From Trinickia caryophylli (GTDB lineage: Bacteria > Pseudomonadota > Gammaproteobacteria > Burkholderiales > Burkholderiaceae), in NCBI RefSeq assembly GCF_034424545.1, contig NZ_CP139970.1, forward strand, positions 3,720,001 through 3,784,000: a stretch of 64,000 nucleotides of DNA. Reading direction: 5' to 3'. The notes beneath the pieces were generated by a model. The model was not told the origin of the DNA and ran no database searches. It saw only the letters and a program-made list of their open reading frames with translations. Below are positions 52,705-64,000 of the stretch, piece by piece. The position numbers and the translations under genes were made by a program. Positions within the stretch are counted from its first letter, which is position 1. Every line of letters starts with the position of its first letter.

Positions 52705-53925
52705 TCAGATGACCGAGCGCGCCCGCAAGGCGGCGATCGCCGCGTCGTCGTAACCGAGCAGATCGCGCAGCACCGCCTCGGTGTGCTCCCCGAGCGTCGG
52801 CGGCGCCGTGCGGATTTCAGGCGGCGTGCCGCTCATCCGGATCGGGTTGCGCACGAGCGCGGCAGTCGCGCCGCTCGGGTGCGCAACTTCGGCGCGCAGT
52901 CCGCGCGCGCGCACCTGCTCGTTGTCGAACACTTCTCCGATGTCGTTGATGGGCCCACACGGTACGCCGAGCGCCTCGAGCGTGGCGATCCAGTCGTGCT
53001 TGCCGCGCGTTTTCACCATCTCCGCGATGATCGGGACGAGGGTTTCGCGGTGGCGCACGCGTTCCGGATTGGTCGCAAACCGGGGATCGTCGGCGAGTTC
53101 GCGGCGCCCGCCCGCCTCGACGAAGCGGCGGAACTGCGCATCGTTGCCCACGGCCACGATGATCCAGCCGTCGCTCGTCTGGAACGCCTGATACGGCACG
53201 ATGTTCTGGTGCGCGTTGCCCCAGCGCACGGGGGGCTGACCGCTCGCGAGGTAGTTCGACGCCACGTTGGCGAGCATGGCGACCTGTACGTCGAGCAGTG
53301 CCATGTCGATGTATTGGCCGGCTCCCGTGCGGTCGCGATGGGCGAGTGCGGCGAGCACGGCGACGGTCGCGTACATGCCGGTCATGAGATCGGCGATCGC
53401 CACGCCAGCCTTTTGCGGGCCGCCGCCGGGCAGACCGTCGCGCTCGCCGGTGATGCTCATGAAACCGCCCATGCCCTGCACGATGAAGTCGTAGCCGGCG
53501 CGCTCGGCGAAAGGCCCGGTCTGGCCGAAGCCGGTGACCGAGCAGTAGACGAGATCGGGCTTCAACCGCGCCAGCGAGGCATAGTCGAGTCCGTATCTGG
53601 CGAGTTGCCCGACCTTGTAGTTTTCCAGCACCACGTCGCTCGTGGCGGCAAGCTCGCGCACGATCTTCTGCCCTTCGGCTGTGGCGATGTCGACCGTGAC
53701 CGAGCGCTTGTTGCGGTTGGCGCACAGATAATAGGCGGCCTCGCGGGTATCGGCGCCGTCGGGCGTCTTCAGGTACGGCGGGCCCCAGTGGCGCGTATCG
53801 TCGCCCGCACCGGGCCGCTCGATCTTGATGACGTCCGCGCCGAGATCGGCGAGCGTTTGTGCGCACCAGGGCCCGGCGAGCACTCGCGTGAGGTCCAGTA
53901 TGCGCAGATGGCTGAGCGCTCCCAT
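52705..53925 (-). CDS. CaiB/BaiF-family CoA transferase
   Basis: 406 residues, class III CoA transferase. RILDLTRVLAGPWCAQTLAD at the start, catalytic aspartate region YDFIVQGMGGFMSITGERDG, and PPTLGEHTEAVLRDLLGYDD at the end. Transfers CoA between carboxylic acids; substrate unknown (formyl-, succinyl- or carnitine-type). Confidence 0.92.
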   Translation of the reverse strand: MGALSHLRILDLTRVLAGPWCAQTLADLGADVIKIERPGAGDDTRHWGPPYLKTPDGADTREAAYYLCANRNKRSVTVDIATAEGQKIVRELAATSDVVLENYKVGQLARYGLDYASLARLKPDLVYCSVTGFGQTGPFAERAGYDFIVQGMGGFMSITGERDGLPGGGPQKAGVAIADLMTGMYATVAVLAALAHRDRTGAGQYIDMALLDVQVAMLANVASNYLASGQPPVRWGNAHQNIVPYQAFQTSDGWIIVAVGNDAQFRRFVEAGGRRELADDPRFATNPERVRHRETLVPIIAEMVKTRGKHDWIATLEALGVPCGPINDIGEVFDNEQVRARGLRAEVAHPSGATAALVRNPIRMSGTPPEIRTAPPTLGEHTEAVLRDLLGYDDAAIAALRARSVI

Positions 53926-54227
53926 GTCGAACGATCTCTCCTGAAGGCCGGGCTTCGCACTTTAGCGCTTAGTCGGAGGCCATGCAAAGCGATGGCCGCG
54001 AGCGTCCCGCGGCGCCCATGAGCCAACGCGCGCGGGGAGCCCGTCGGGCTTTAGTCGGGCGCCCGGCGGTTCGGCGCTCGCTGGCCTGCGTCCGCCGCGC
54101 GCACATCCCGTGTGCGGCGTCCGGGCGACATTTCCGTATAATTGGTCGTTTAGGGTAAAAACGGCCGAGAAGACGCCCGAAGCGGGGCGAGCGGCCGCAT
54201 TCCAGTCGAGACCGTCCCCAGTCCTTT
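53926..54227. other. Intergenic region with probable alaS promoter
   Basis: 302 bp between the divergent CoA-transferase and alaS genes. A perfect TATAAT lies at 54137-54142, about 85 bp before the alaS start; the matching -35 hexamer is poor. No gene seen. Confidence 0.5.
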
Positions 54228-56852
<2,625 letters not shown>

Positions 56853-56940
56853 TCGCGTCGTTGTGGCGCGCGGGTCGCCCGCGCTGCTGCTTCAGGCCCT
56901 GAAGGTCGCCGCCCGGGCGGCAAGCCCCCGAGCGAAAGAG

Positions 56941-56978
56941 AAACCGCAGACAGCGAATGACGCCTGCGGTTTTTTTTT
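56941..56978 (+). terminator. Rho-independent terminator of alaS
   Basis: AAACCGCAG, a 14-base loop and CTGCGGTTT followed by an uninterrupted T tract, about 90 bp after the alaS stop. Confidence 0.9.
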
Positions 56979-57041
56979 GTGCCATGCGGATGCCGATCCG
57001 GATCGGCCGGGACCAGACCGGTTTAGTCGGCTCGGACGGGC

Positions 57042-57980
57042 TTAGACCGATTCGGCCGCTGCCGGCCCCGTCGTGGCGCTCGTTTGCGCCGCGGAGCCCG
57101 GCTCCGCGTTCGTTCGCTCGAGCAGCGTGTCGCGCAGTGCGGCCAGGGCCGCGGAGGCCTGACCACGGCGCCAGACGAGCAGCGTGTCGATGGCTTCGAA
57201 CTCGATAAGCGGGTGGACGGCCACGTTATGCATGCCGCGCGCGAGGACGTCGAGCACGGAGCGCGGTGCGACCGCCACGCCCGCACCTGCGGCGACGCAG
57301 GCGACGATCGCATGGTACGAGCCCAGCTCGAGCACGCGCGCCGGCCTTATGCCATGTTCGGCATACCAGCGCTCGACATAGCCGCGGTAGGCGCAGCCGC
57401 GCTCGAATGCAACGAGCGTCGAAAGCGCAATGTCGCCGGCTGCGCGAATCGGGCGGTGCCCGCGCGGCGTCAGCATGACGAGCGTTTCGCGGAAAACCGG
57501 GACCGCGTCCAGCGTGTCGTCGAGCGTATCGGGCGCGGGCGGCCTCGCCAGAAGTGCCGCGTCGATTTCATACTTGCGCAGCCGTTCGAGCAGACATTTC
57601 GAGGTATCCGTCGTCAACTCGAGCGCGACGTCTGGCCACTGCTGGTGGTAACGCGCGAGCGGCGCGGGTAGCCGGCTCGCAGCCGTGCTTTCCATCGTAC
57701 CGAGCGCGAGGCGCCCGTGCGGGCGGGTGTCGCTGAGCGCGTTGCGCGCCTCGTCGGCCAGCGCGAGCAGACGTTCGGCGTACGGCAGCAGGGTCTCGCC
57801 CGCGGGCGTCAGCACGAGTCGGCGGCCGTCGCGCGCGAAAAGCGCCGTGCCGAGTTCCGCTTCGAGTTGCTTGAGTCGGGCGGTCACGTTCGACTGTACG
57901 CGATTGAGCTTTGCCGCCGCGCGCGTCACGCCGTTCTCGCGCACGACCGCACGGAATACCGTCAGCGCGGCAAGGTCCAT
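57042..57980 (-). CDS. LysR-family regulator
   Basis: 312 residues. MDLAALTVFRAVVRENGVTR with RVQSNVTARLKQLEAELGTA is the LysR winged helix; the rest is the co-inducer domain (GRLALGTMESTAASRLPAPL). Divergent from the MFS gene at 58142, so it most likely controls that transporter. Confidence 0.93.
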   Translation of the reverse strand: MDLAALTVFRAVVRENGVTRAAAKLNRVQSNVTARLKQLEAELGTALFARDGRRLVLTPAGETLLPYAERLLALADEARNALSDTRPHGRLALGTMESTAASRLPAPLARYHQQWPDVALELTTDTSKCLLERLRKYEIDAALLARPPAPDTLDDTLDAVPVFRETLVMLTPRGHRPIRAAGDIALSTLVAFERGCAYRGYVERWYAEHGIRPARVLELGSYHAIVACVAAGAGVAVAPRSVLDVLARGMHNVAVHPLIEFEAIDTLLVWRRGQASAALAALRDTLLERTNAEPGSAAQTSATTGPAAAESV

Positions 57981-58141
57981 CGTTCTCTCCTGGTGATGGA
58001 TTGAATCAGTATTATTCATTTTTAGAGAATTCCGGGTCAAGCTAGGATGACGTCGTTGCCCGCTGCGATGGTCGACATGCCGCCTGACAGGTTCGCCGCC
58101 GTGGGCTGTTTGGCATTCTTTCTTCTTTCCTTGGAGCCGAT

Positions 58142-59416
58142 GTGCCGATGATCGACGCCGCCCGTCCTGCCCCCGCTTCCACCGACGCTGCTTCCGCCGA
58201 CGCCGCGCCGAGCCCCGCGCGCGCCGCCCTCGCCTGCATGGCGGCATTGGCTGTCGCGCTCGGGGTGGGGCGCTTCGCGTTCACGCCGCTCTTGCCCGTC
58301 ATGCTGCACGCCGGCGCGCTCGATTTGCGGCAGGGCGGGTGGCTGGCGTCGTCGAATTACGCCGGCTACTTCGTCGGCGCCCTGACTTGCGCGGCGCTGC
58401 GCGCCGAGCCTGGCCGCGTCGTGCGCGCGGGCCTGGCGGCCACGGTGCTGTTGACGCTCGCCATGGGGGTCATCGACACGTTCTGGGCCTGGGCACTCGT
58501 ACGTTTCGTGGCTGGCGCCGTCAGCGCATGGACGTTCGTGTTCGCCTCGCAATGGGGGCTCGCCGCGCTCGCGCGCCGCGGCGCGCACGCGTGGGGGGGC
58601 GTCATTTATACGGGGCCCGGCATCGGGATCGTCGCCACGGGGCTGCTGGCCAGCGTGTTCGAGCGGCAGGGCGCAGCCTTCGGCTGGATTGGCTTCGGAG
58701 TCATCTGCGCCGCGGTGACCGTCGCGATCTGGCGCATCTTCGGCACGGCGCGGCAGCCGCGAAGCGATATGACCGGGAGCGCCGCTCGCGCGGCGGCGAA
58801 CGCAGCCGCGGCGGGCGGCAGCCATGCGACCGATGCGCACGACGCCAGCGCCCGCACGAGGCGCGTCCAGAGTGCATGGCTCGTGCTGCTTTACGGGATG
58901 CCCGGCTTCGGCTACATCATCACTGCGACGTTTCTGCCCGTCATTGCGCGGCAGGCGCTGCCGGGCTCGGCGTGGCCCGATCTCTTCTGGCCGATGTTCG
59001 GCGCGGCGCTGATTCCGGGCTCGCTGCTGGCGGCACGCCTGCCGGTCGCCTGGGACAACCGGCTGCTGCTGGCCGGGTGCTATCTGCTTCAGGCGGCCGG
59101 AATCGCGCTCGGGGTCGTGTTTCCGACGACGGCCGGATTTGCCGTCGGCAGTCTGCTGATCGGCCTGCCGTTCACGGCCATCACGCTTTTTGCGATGCGC
59201 GAGGCGCGACTGCTGAAAGGCGAGCGGGCCGCGGGCCTCATGGGTTATGCGACAGCAGCCTACGGCATCGGGCAGATCGCGGGGCCGCTCGTGGCCGCGC
59301 CGATCGCCGCGCGCGTCGGGTCGTTCTCGCCGGCGCTGTGGCTCGCCGCCGGCGTGCTTGGCGCGGGCGCCGCCGGCCTGGTCGTGCTGGCCGCGGCGAC
59401 GGCGCGGCAGCGCTGA
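58142..59416 (+). CDS. YbfB/YjiJ-family MFS transporter
   Basis: 424 residues, twelve predicted helices. The family start ALAVALGVGRFAFTPLLPVM and SNYAGYFVGALTCA are distinctive of YbfB/YjiJ permeases. A long alanine-rich loop lies near 205-240. GGAG six bases upstream favours the GTG at 58142 over the ATG at 58148. Substrate unknown; partner of the divergent LysR regulator. Confidence 0.88.
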   Translation: MPMIDAARPAPASTDAASADAAPSPARAALACMAALAVALGVGRFAFTPLLPVMLHAGALDLRQGGWLASSNYAGYFVGALTCAALRAEPGRVVRAGLAATVLLTLAMGVIDTFWAWALVRFVAGAVSAWTFVFASQWGLAALARRGAHAWGGVIYTGPGIGIVATGLLASVFERQGAAFGWIGFGVICAAVTVAIWRIFGTARQPRSDMTGSAARAAANAAAAGGSHATDAHDASARTRRVQSAWLVLLYGMPGFGYIITATFLPVIARQALPGSAWPDLFWPMFGAALIPGSLLAARLPVAWDNRLLLAGCYLLQAAGIALGVVFPTTAGFAVGSLLIGLPFTAITLFAMREARLLKGERAAGLMGYATAAYGIGQIAGPLVAAPIAARVGSFSPALWLAAGVLGAGAAGLVVLAAATARQR

Positions 59417-59504
59417 GCGGCGCGCACGCACAGGCGGCAAAGGGACCGCCCGCGAGCGGCGCGGCAAAGCCGCTAAAATGGGCGCTTTGCGGCCTGGGGG
59501 GGCT

Positions 59505-60056
59505 ATGAGCGTTCTCCTGCCATTCATGAGCGACTACCAATATTGTCCGCGCTGCGCGAAACCCCTTGTCGAGCGCACCGATGCGATCGAAGAAGGCGCC
59601 CGGGTGCGGCGTGCGTGTCCCGACCTCGACTGCGGGTTCGTGCATTGGAACAACCCGGTGCCCGTGGTCGCGGCAATCGTCGAGTACGAGGGCAGGATCC
59701 TGCTCGCGCGCAATGCCGCATGGCCCGAGGGCACCTTCGCGCTCATCACCGGGTTCCTCGAAAACGGCGAGACGCCCGAGGAGGGCATCGCCAGGGAAGT
59801 GCTCGAAGAGACTTCGCTGCGGGCCGAGACGGTCGAGCTCGTCGGCGTGTACGAGTTCATGCGCAAGAACGAGCTCATCATCGCCTATCATGTGCGCGCG
59901 CACGGCACGATCGCGCTGTCGCCCGAGCTGCTCGAGTACCGGCTCGTCGAGCCGGCCCGGTTGCGCCCGTGGCGTGCCGGTACCGGTCTCGCGCTCGCCG
60001 AATGGATGCGCAGGCGGGGCTTGCCTTTCGAGCTCGTCGAACGCCCAGGACAATGA
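59505..60056 (+). CDS. NUDIX hydrolase with zinc ribbon (NudC-like)
   Basis: 183 residues. Cysteine pairs CPRC and C-x5-C near the N-terminus make a small zinc ribbon, followed by a nudix box (GFLENGETPEEGIAREVLEE). This two-part layout is found in NADH pyrophosphatase and related hydrolases. The ATG at 59505 is used; ATG 59526 (MSDYQYCPRC) is equally plausible. Confidence 0.85.
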   Translation: MSVLLPFMSDYQYCPRCAKPLVERTDAIEEGARVRRACPDLDCGFVHWNNPVPVVAAIVEYEGRILLARNAAWPEGTFALITGFLENGETPEEGIAREVLEETSLRAETVELVGVYEFMRKNELIIAYHVRAHGTIALSPELLEYRLVEPARLRPWRAGTGLALAEWMRRRGLPFELVERPGQ

Positions 60057-60141
60057 CGCGTGCGCCGCGCGCATCTCCCGCAACCGACTCCAGGCATTTT
60101 TCGCAGCCGTTCAGTGCCGTTCAGTGTCATTCCGCCGCCCC

Positions 60142-60585
60142 ATGAACAAGCCCGCCGCTCACGCCCGCTCCGCCTATCGCCATTTTCTCGCCATCGGCAC
60201 ACGCTGGATGGATAACGATGTCTACGGGCACGTCAACAACGTCGTCTACTACAGCTACTTCGATACGGTGGTCAACGAGTATCTGATCCGCTCGGGTGTG
60301 CTCGACGTCGAAGGCGGTTCGACGATCGGGCTTGTCGTCGAGACGCAATGCAACTACTTCGCGCCGCTCGTCTTTCCCGATCGTGTCGATGCGGGCTTGC
60401 GCGTCGCGCGAATCGGCACCTCGAGCGTGCGCTACGAGGTCGGCCTTTTCAAGGAAGACAGCGACACGCCGGCTGCGCAAGGGCATTTCGTTCACGTGTA
60501 CGTCGATCGCGCCAGCCGGCGGCCCGTTCCGCTGGGCGAACCGCTGCGCGCGGCGCTCGCGCCGCTCCTCGTCGGGCAGGACTGA
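60142..60585 (+). CDS. Acyl-CoA thioesterase (4HBT fold)
   Basis: 147 residues. The hot-dog motif RWMDNDVYGHVNNVVYYSYF carries the catalytic Asp/His/Asn of the YbgC-type family. Hydrolyses acyl-CoA thioesters. Eleven bp before livH, so possibly in the same transcript. Confidence 0.9.
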   Translation: MNKPAAHARSAYRHFLAIGTRWMDNDVYGHVNNVVYYSYFDTVVNEYLIRSGVLDVEGGSTIGLVVETQCNYFAPLVFPDRVDAGLRVARIGTSSVRYEVGLFKEDSDTPAAQGHFVHVYVDRASRRPVPLGEPLRAALAPLLVGQD

Positions 60586-60596
60586 GGCCGCCGCGG

Positions 60597-61535
60597 ATGC
60601 TTTCGTTCGTCGTCGATGTACTCAACGGCGTGAGCTATGGGCTGCTGCTCTTCATGCTTTCGTCCGGGCTCACGTTGATCTTCAGTTTTCTCGGCGTGCT
60701 GAATTTCGCGCATGCGAGCTTCTATATGCTCGGCGCGTACCTGGGCTGCGCTGTCGCCGGCCGATGGAGCTTCTGGCCGGCACTCTTCGCCGCACCCGTT
60801 CTGGTCGCGGTGGCCGGCGCGCTCGTCGAGCGGTTGCTGTTGCGGCGCGTACGGCCGCATGGCCCGTTGCACGAACTGCTGCTCACGTTCGGCCTCGCGT
60901 ATTTGCTGGCGGAAGCCGTGAAGCTCGTCTGGGGGCCCGGTACGCTCTCGGCCCCCGCGCCCGCCGCGCTCGACGGTCCGTTCTTCGTGCTCGGCGGCGC
61001 GACGTTTTCGCGCTATCGCGCGTTCGTCACAGCGGTCGCCCTTGCCATGCTTGCGCTCATTCATGCCGCGCTGCGTTTTTCCAACACGGGGCTCGTGCTG
61101 CGCGCGGCGCTCACGCACCGGCAGGCCGTCGAGGCGCTCGGTCACGACGTACCCCGCATCGGTACGCTCGTGTTCGCGCTCGGCGCCGGCCTTGCCGCGC
61201 TGGCCGGCGTGGTCGGCGCACCGCTTGCCGTGGTGGAGCCGGGCATGGCCGACGCAGTCGGCTCGATCGTGTTCGTCGTCGTGGTGATCGGCGGCCTGGG
61301 CTCGGTCGGCGGTGCCTTCGCCCCGTCGCTGCTGATCGGCTGTGTGCAGACGCTCGCGACGGCCGCACCCTGGCGCCTCGGTGCGCTGGCCGATGCTGTC
61401 GGCATGCGGCTGCCCGCGCAGTGGGCGGCGCTCACGCTCGCGCAACTGGCGCCGCTCGTGCCGTATCTGCTGCTCGTCGCGATGCTCGCCTGCCGGCCGC
61501 GCGGCCTTGCCGGAACGCAAGGCCATGAAGCATAG
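60597..61535 (+). CDS. livH: Branched-chain amino-acid-type ABC permease (LivH)
   Basis: 312 residues, eight or so membrane helices. NGVSYGLLLFMLSSGLTLIF and LGVLNFAHASFYMLGAYLG are the LivH signatures; the EAA-like loop is RAALTHRQAVEALGHDVPRI. Transports a branched-chain amino acid or a similar ligand; the liv-type families also import urea and aromatic acids. Overlaps livM by 11 bp. Confidence 0.9.
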   Translation: MLSFVVDVLNGVSYGLLLFMLSSGLTLIFSFLGVLNFAHASFYMLGAYLGCAVAGRWSFWPALFAAPVLVAVAGALVERLLLRRVRPHGPLHELLLTFGLAYLLAEAVKLVWGPGTLSAPAPAALDGPFFVLGGATFSRYRAFVTAVALAMLALIHAALRFSNTGLVLRAALTHRQAVEALGHDVPRIGTLVFALGAGLAALAGVVGAPLAVVEPGMADAVGSIVFVVVVIGGLGSVGGAFAPSLLIGCVQTLATAAPWRLGALADAVGMRLPAQWAALTLAQLAPLVPYLLLVAMLACRPRGLAGTQGHEA

Positions 61536-62796
61536 GCTCCAGGACGCGCCACCTCGCTCGCGGTGGCGCCGCGCGGCCGCGTGCACGCCCTGGGCGATGC
61601 TGCTCGCGCTTTTTGCGGTGCCGCCCACCGTTGTCGGCAGCCACGACTGGATGCTCGCCTATCTTGCTCAAACGGCGGTCATGATCGTGCTGGCGCTTTC
61701 GTACAACCTGCTGCTCGGCGAGACCGGGCTGCTGTCGTTCGGTCATGCGGCCTATGCGGGGCTGGCGGCCTTCGTCGCGGCTCACGCGTTCAATCGATAC
61801 GCGATCGCCTTGCCGCTTCTTCCGCTCGTGGGCGGCGCGGCCGCCGCGGCCCTGGCGCTGCCGTTCGGTTTCGTCGCCACGCGCCGCGCCGGGACCGCGT
61901 TCGCGATGATCACGCTCGGCATCGGCGAGCTCGCCGCCGCCGCGGTATGGGCGCTGCCCGACGGATTCGGCGGCGCGGCCGGCGTCTCGATCGACCGGAT
62001 GGCGGGACCCGCGTGGGGCCGATGGACGTTCGGGCCGGCGCGCGAAGCTTACTGGGTCGTCGCGGTCTGGTGCCTGTTCGCGAGTGCCGCGCTTTGGGCG
62101 CTCACGTGCACGCCGCTCGCGCGCGTCGCCAATGCGGTGCGCGACAACGCGGCCCGCGTCGCCGCGCTCGGGACCGATCCGCGTCGCGTGCGACACGCGA
62201 TGGTCGTTCTGTCGGCGTTCTTCGCGGGTGTGGCCGGTACGCTCGGGTTGATCGACATCGAACTCGCCTCGGCCGAGGGCGTGGGCATGGCGCGCTCGGC
62301 CTCGGTGCTCATCGCGACGGTGATCGGCGGCAGCCAATCGTTTTTCGGGCCGGTGCTCGGCGCTATCGTGCTGACCGGTTTCGGTGTCGCGCTCGCGCCG
62401 GCCACGCGGGCCTGGCCTTTCTATCTGGGCTTGCTTTTCATTGCCGTGGTCATGCGAGCGCCGGACGGGCTCGTGGGCGCCGCCGCGCGGCACAGGCGGG
62501 CGCTGGCTCATCACGGCTCGCGCGCCATGCTCGTCGGCTGTTCGCTTCGCGCGGCAGCCGTACTCGCCTGGATTGCGGCGCTTGTGCTGATCGTCGAAAC
62601 GCTCTACGCGCGGCAGTTTGCATTCGACGAAACGGGCGCGCCATGGCGTATCGGCGGCCTGCGTTTCGAGGCGGCATCGCCGGTTACGTGGGGCGTTGCG
62701 GCAGGCTTGCTGTGCATCGGCGCGGCAGCGGCACGTGCGGCGCAACATGTGTCGGCCACGCGTACTCGCGCGGTCGCGCGCGGGAGGCAAACGTGA
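61525..62796 (+). CDS. livM: Branched-chain amino-acid-type ABC permease (LivM)
   Basis: 423 residues. Core LALSYNLLLGETGLLSFGHA and AYAGLAAFVAAHAF, EAA-type loop VRDNAARVAALGTDPRRVRH, ASVLIATVIGGSQSFFGPVL. The C-terminus has an extra hydrophobic pair of helices (about 335-400). Partner of LivH in the membrane. Overlaps livG by GTGA. Confidence 0.9.
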   Translation: MKHRLQDAPPRSRWRRAAACTPWAMLLALFAVPPTVVGSHDWMLAYLAQTAVMIVLALSYNLLLGETGLLSFGHAAYAGLAAFVAAHAFNRYAIALPLLPLVGGAAAAALALPFGFVATRRAGTAFAMITLGIGELAAAAVWALPDGFGGAAGVSIDRMAGPAWGRWTFGPAREAYWVVAVWCLFASAALWALTCTPLARVANAVRDNAARVAALGTDPRRVRHAMVVLSAFFAGVAGTLGLIDIELASAEGVGMARSASVLIATVIGGSQSFFGPVLGAIVLTGFGVALAPATRAWPFYLGLLFIAVVMRAPDGLVGAAARHRRALAHHGSRAMLVGCSLRAAAVLAWIAALVLIVETLYARQFAFDETGAPWRIGGLRFEAASPVTWGVAAGLLCIGAAAARAAQHVSATRTRAVARGRQT

Positions 62797-63545
62797 GACA
62801 GGCGGCGTTGACGCTCACCGGGGTCGAGCAGCGGTTCGGCGCGACCTGCGTGCTTGCCGGTGTGGATCTCTCGATCGAAGCCGGCGAGCGGCATGCGTTG
62901 ATCGGTCCGAACGGCGCGGGTAAATCGACACTCTTCGATGTGATCGGCGGCGTGGTGCGGCCGAGCCGGGGCCGTGTTTTCGTCGGCGGGATCGATGTCA
63001 CGGGACGGCCGCCGCACGCAATCGCGCGAATGGGGCTCGCGCGCAGCTTTCAGACGACGAGCATCTTCGCGCGGATGACGGTGCTCGAGAACCTGCGCTG
63101 CGCCGTGCGCTGCGGCAGCGCCCGTCCGCGCGGTTGGCGGCGCTTCGTCGGCGCGGCTCGCGAGGTCGACGCACGGGCCTGGCAACTGCTCGACGCACTC
63201 GCGCTCGCCGAGGCAGCCGAGCGGCTGGCGGGAACGCTCAGCTACGGCGAGCAGCGGGCGCTCGATCTCGGCATTGCCGTTGCGAGCGGCGCCGCGACGT
63301 TGCTCGTCGACGAGCCGACAGCCGGCATGAACCGCGACGAGGCGCGCCGCGCGGTGGCCTTGTTGCGCCGTGTGAGCGAGGGCAAGGCGCTTCTGATGAT
63401 CGAACACGACATGGAGGCGGTGTTCGGCCTCGCCGACCGCGTCTCGGTACTCGTGCAGGGGCGTATCGTCGCCACGGGCACGCCCGACGCGATCCGCGCC
63501 GACGCGCGCGTGCGCGCGGCATACCTCGGCGAGGACACGCCATGA
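62793..63545 (+). CDS. livG: ABC ATPase (LivG)
   Basis: 250 residues. Walker A LIGPNGAGKSTL, signature LSYGEQRALDLGIA, Walker B TLLVDEPTAGMN, H-loop LMIEHDMEAVF. The C-terminal YLGE is typical of LivG. GTG start overlapping livM. Drives import through LivH/LivM with LivF. Confidence 0.94.
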   Translation: MRQAALTLTGVEQRFGATCVLAGVDLSIEAGERHALIGPNGAGKSTLFDVIGGVVRPSRGRVFVGGIDVTGRPPHAIARMGLARSFQTTSIFARMTVLENLRCAVRCGSARPRGWRRFVGAAREVDARAWQLLDALALAEAAERLAGTLSYGEQRALDLGIAVASGAATLLVDEPTAGMNRDEARRAVALLRRVSEGKALLMIEHDMEAVFGLADRVSVLVQGRIVATGTPDAIRADARVRAAYLGEDTP

Positions 63546-64000
63546 CGGCGCCGCTGCTGGTCGTTGCGGGGTTGCGTGCGTCATATGGCGAGGCGCGCGT
63601 GCTCCACGGGGTCGACCTGAAGATCGGCGCGGGCGAGGTGGTGGCGCTGCTCGGGCGCAACGGTGCCGGGCGCTCGACGTTGGCGAAAGCCCTCGTCGGA
63701 CTCGTCGATCGCGAGGGCTCGGTGCGTTTCGACGGCGAAGAGCTGGGCGCGCTGCCCACGTTCGAAATTGCGCGACGCGGGATCGGCTACGTGGCCGAGC
63801 GGCGCGATGTTTTTCCGACGCTCACGGTCGACGAGAACCTGCGGCTCGGCCTGCGGCCGGGCATGGGCGTGCAACGGCGCGTGGCACGCGCCGCGCTCGA
63901 CGAATCGTACGCACGCTTTCCGATGTTGGCCGCGCGCCGCCGCACGCCGGCTGGCCGCCTCTCGGGCGGCGAGCAGCAAATGCTCGCCCTCGTGCGCGCG
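63542..64000 (+). CDS. livF: ABC ATPase (LivF), cut by window end
   Basis: 153 residues visible. RASYGEARVLHGVDLKIGAG, Walker A LGRNGAGRST with arginine in place of the usual lysine, Q-loop region YVAERRDVFPTLTVDENL, signature LSGGEQQMLALVRA. ATG overlaps the livG stop. The Walker lysine change may be a family trait of some LivF proteins; ATPase activity needs checking. Confidence 0.9.
   Translation, partial: MTAPLLVVAGLRASYGEARVLHGVDLKIGAGEVVALLGRNGAGRSTLAKALVGLVDREGSVRFDGEELGALPTFEIARRGIGYVAERRDVFPTLTVDENLRLGLRPGMGVQRRVARAALDESYARFPMLAARRRTPAGRLSGGEQQMLALVRA

Overview
The window is GC-rich, densely coded DNA of a Burkholderiaceae type (Burkholderia, Paraburkholderia or Trinickia-like betaproteobacterium). 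This is inferred from codon bias, strong third-position GC (which opens many long antisense frames), the housekeeping genes (uppP, glnS, alaS, aqpZ, liv genes) and the gene families present. I ran no search.

Layout. 1-2.5 kb: a LacI-regulated ABC importer operon on the minus strand (regulator, binding protein, start of a permease). 2.7-3.7 kb: uppP and a tRNA-Arg(UCU) with its own promoter. 3.69-16.58 kb: a 12.9-kb integrative element bounded by a 23-bp direct repeat. The left copy is the 3' end of the intact tRNA and the right copy lies at 16557-16579. The element has a P4-type integrase, a Doc toxin module, excisionase, two DUF4224-type genes (one broken), a C4-like antisense RNA, a tandem gene pair sharing a C-terminal domain, an AlpA-type regulator, a replication initiator and a primase-helicase, but no virion genes. 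It looks like a phage satellite. At least four element genes carry single-base frameshifts or nonsense changes and one toxin copy is truncated, so the element is probably decaying. The flanking chromosome shows no such lesions.

17.7-44.6 kb: a type III secretion (T3SS) island. It is flanked by two EvgAS/BvgAS-like phosphorelays (17759-22045 and 41000-44553). Next to the first relay is a 1260-residue putative effector ending in two copies of one domain. sctV is on the plus strand. A long minus-strand operon runs from an ECF sigma factor through a small needle-like gene, sctC, D, N, O, P, Q, R, S, T and U. A divergent plus-strand operon carries two small genes and then sctI, J, K and L. The apparatus is compact (short SctD, SctP and SctO), its SctU has NPEH where NPTH is usual, and no gatekeeper or classical translocators are recognised.

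44.6-64 kb: ordinary chromosome. It holds an AcpA-type phosphoesterase, a di-haem cytochrome c peroxidase, aquaporin, a NUDIX hydrolase, glnS, a glycine-zipper lipoprotein, an O-methyltransferase, an RBBP9/YdeN-type hydrolase, a CaiB-type CoA transferase, alaS with a terminator, a LysR regulator divergent from an MFS transporter, a second NUDIX hydrolase, a thioesterase and livH-M-G-F. The last gene is cut by the window end.
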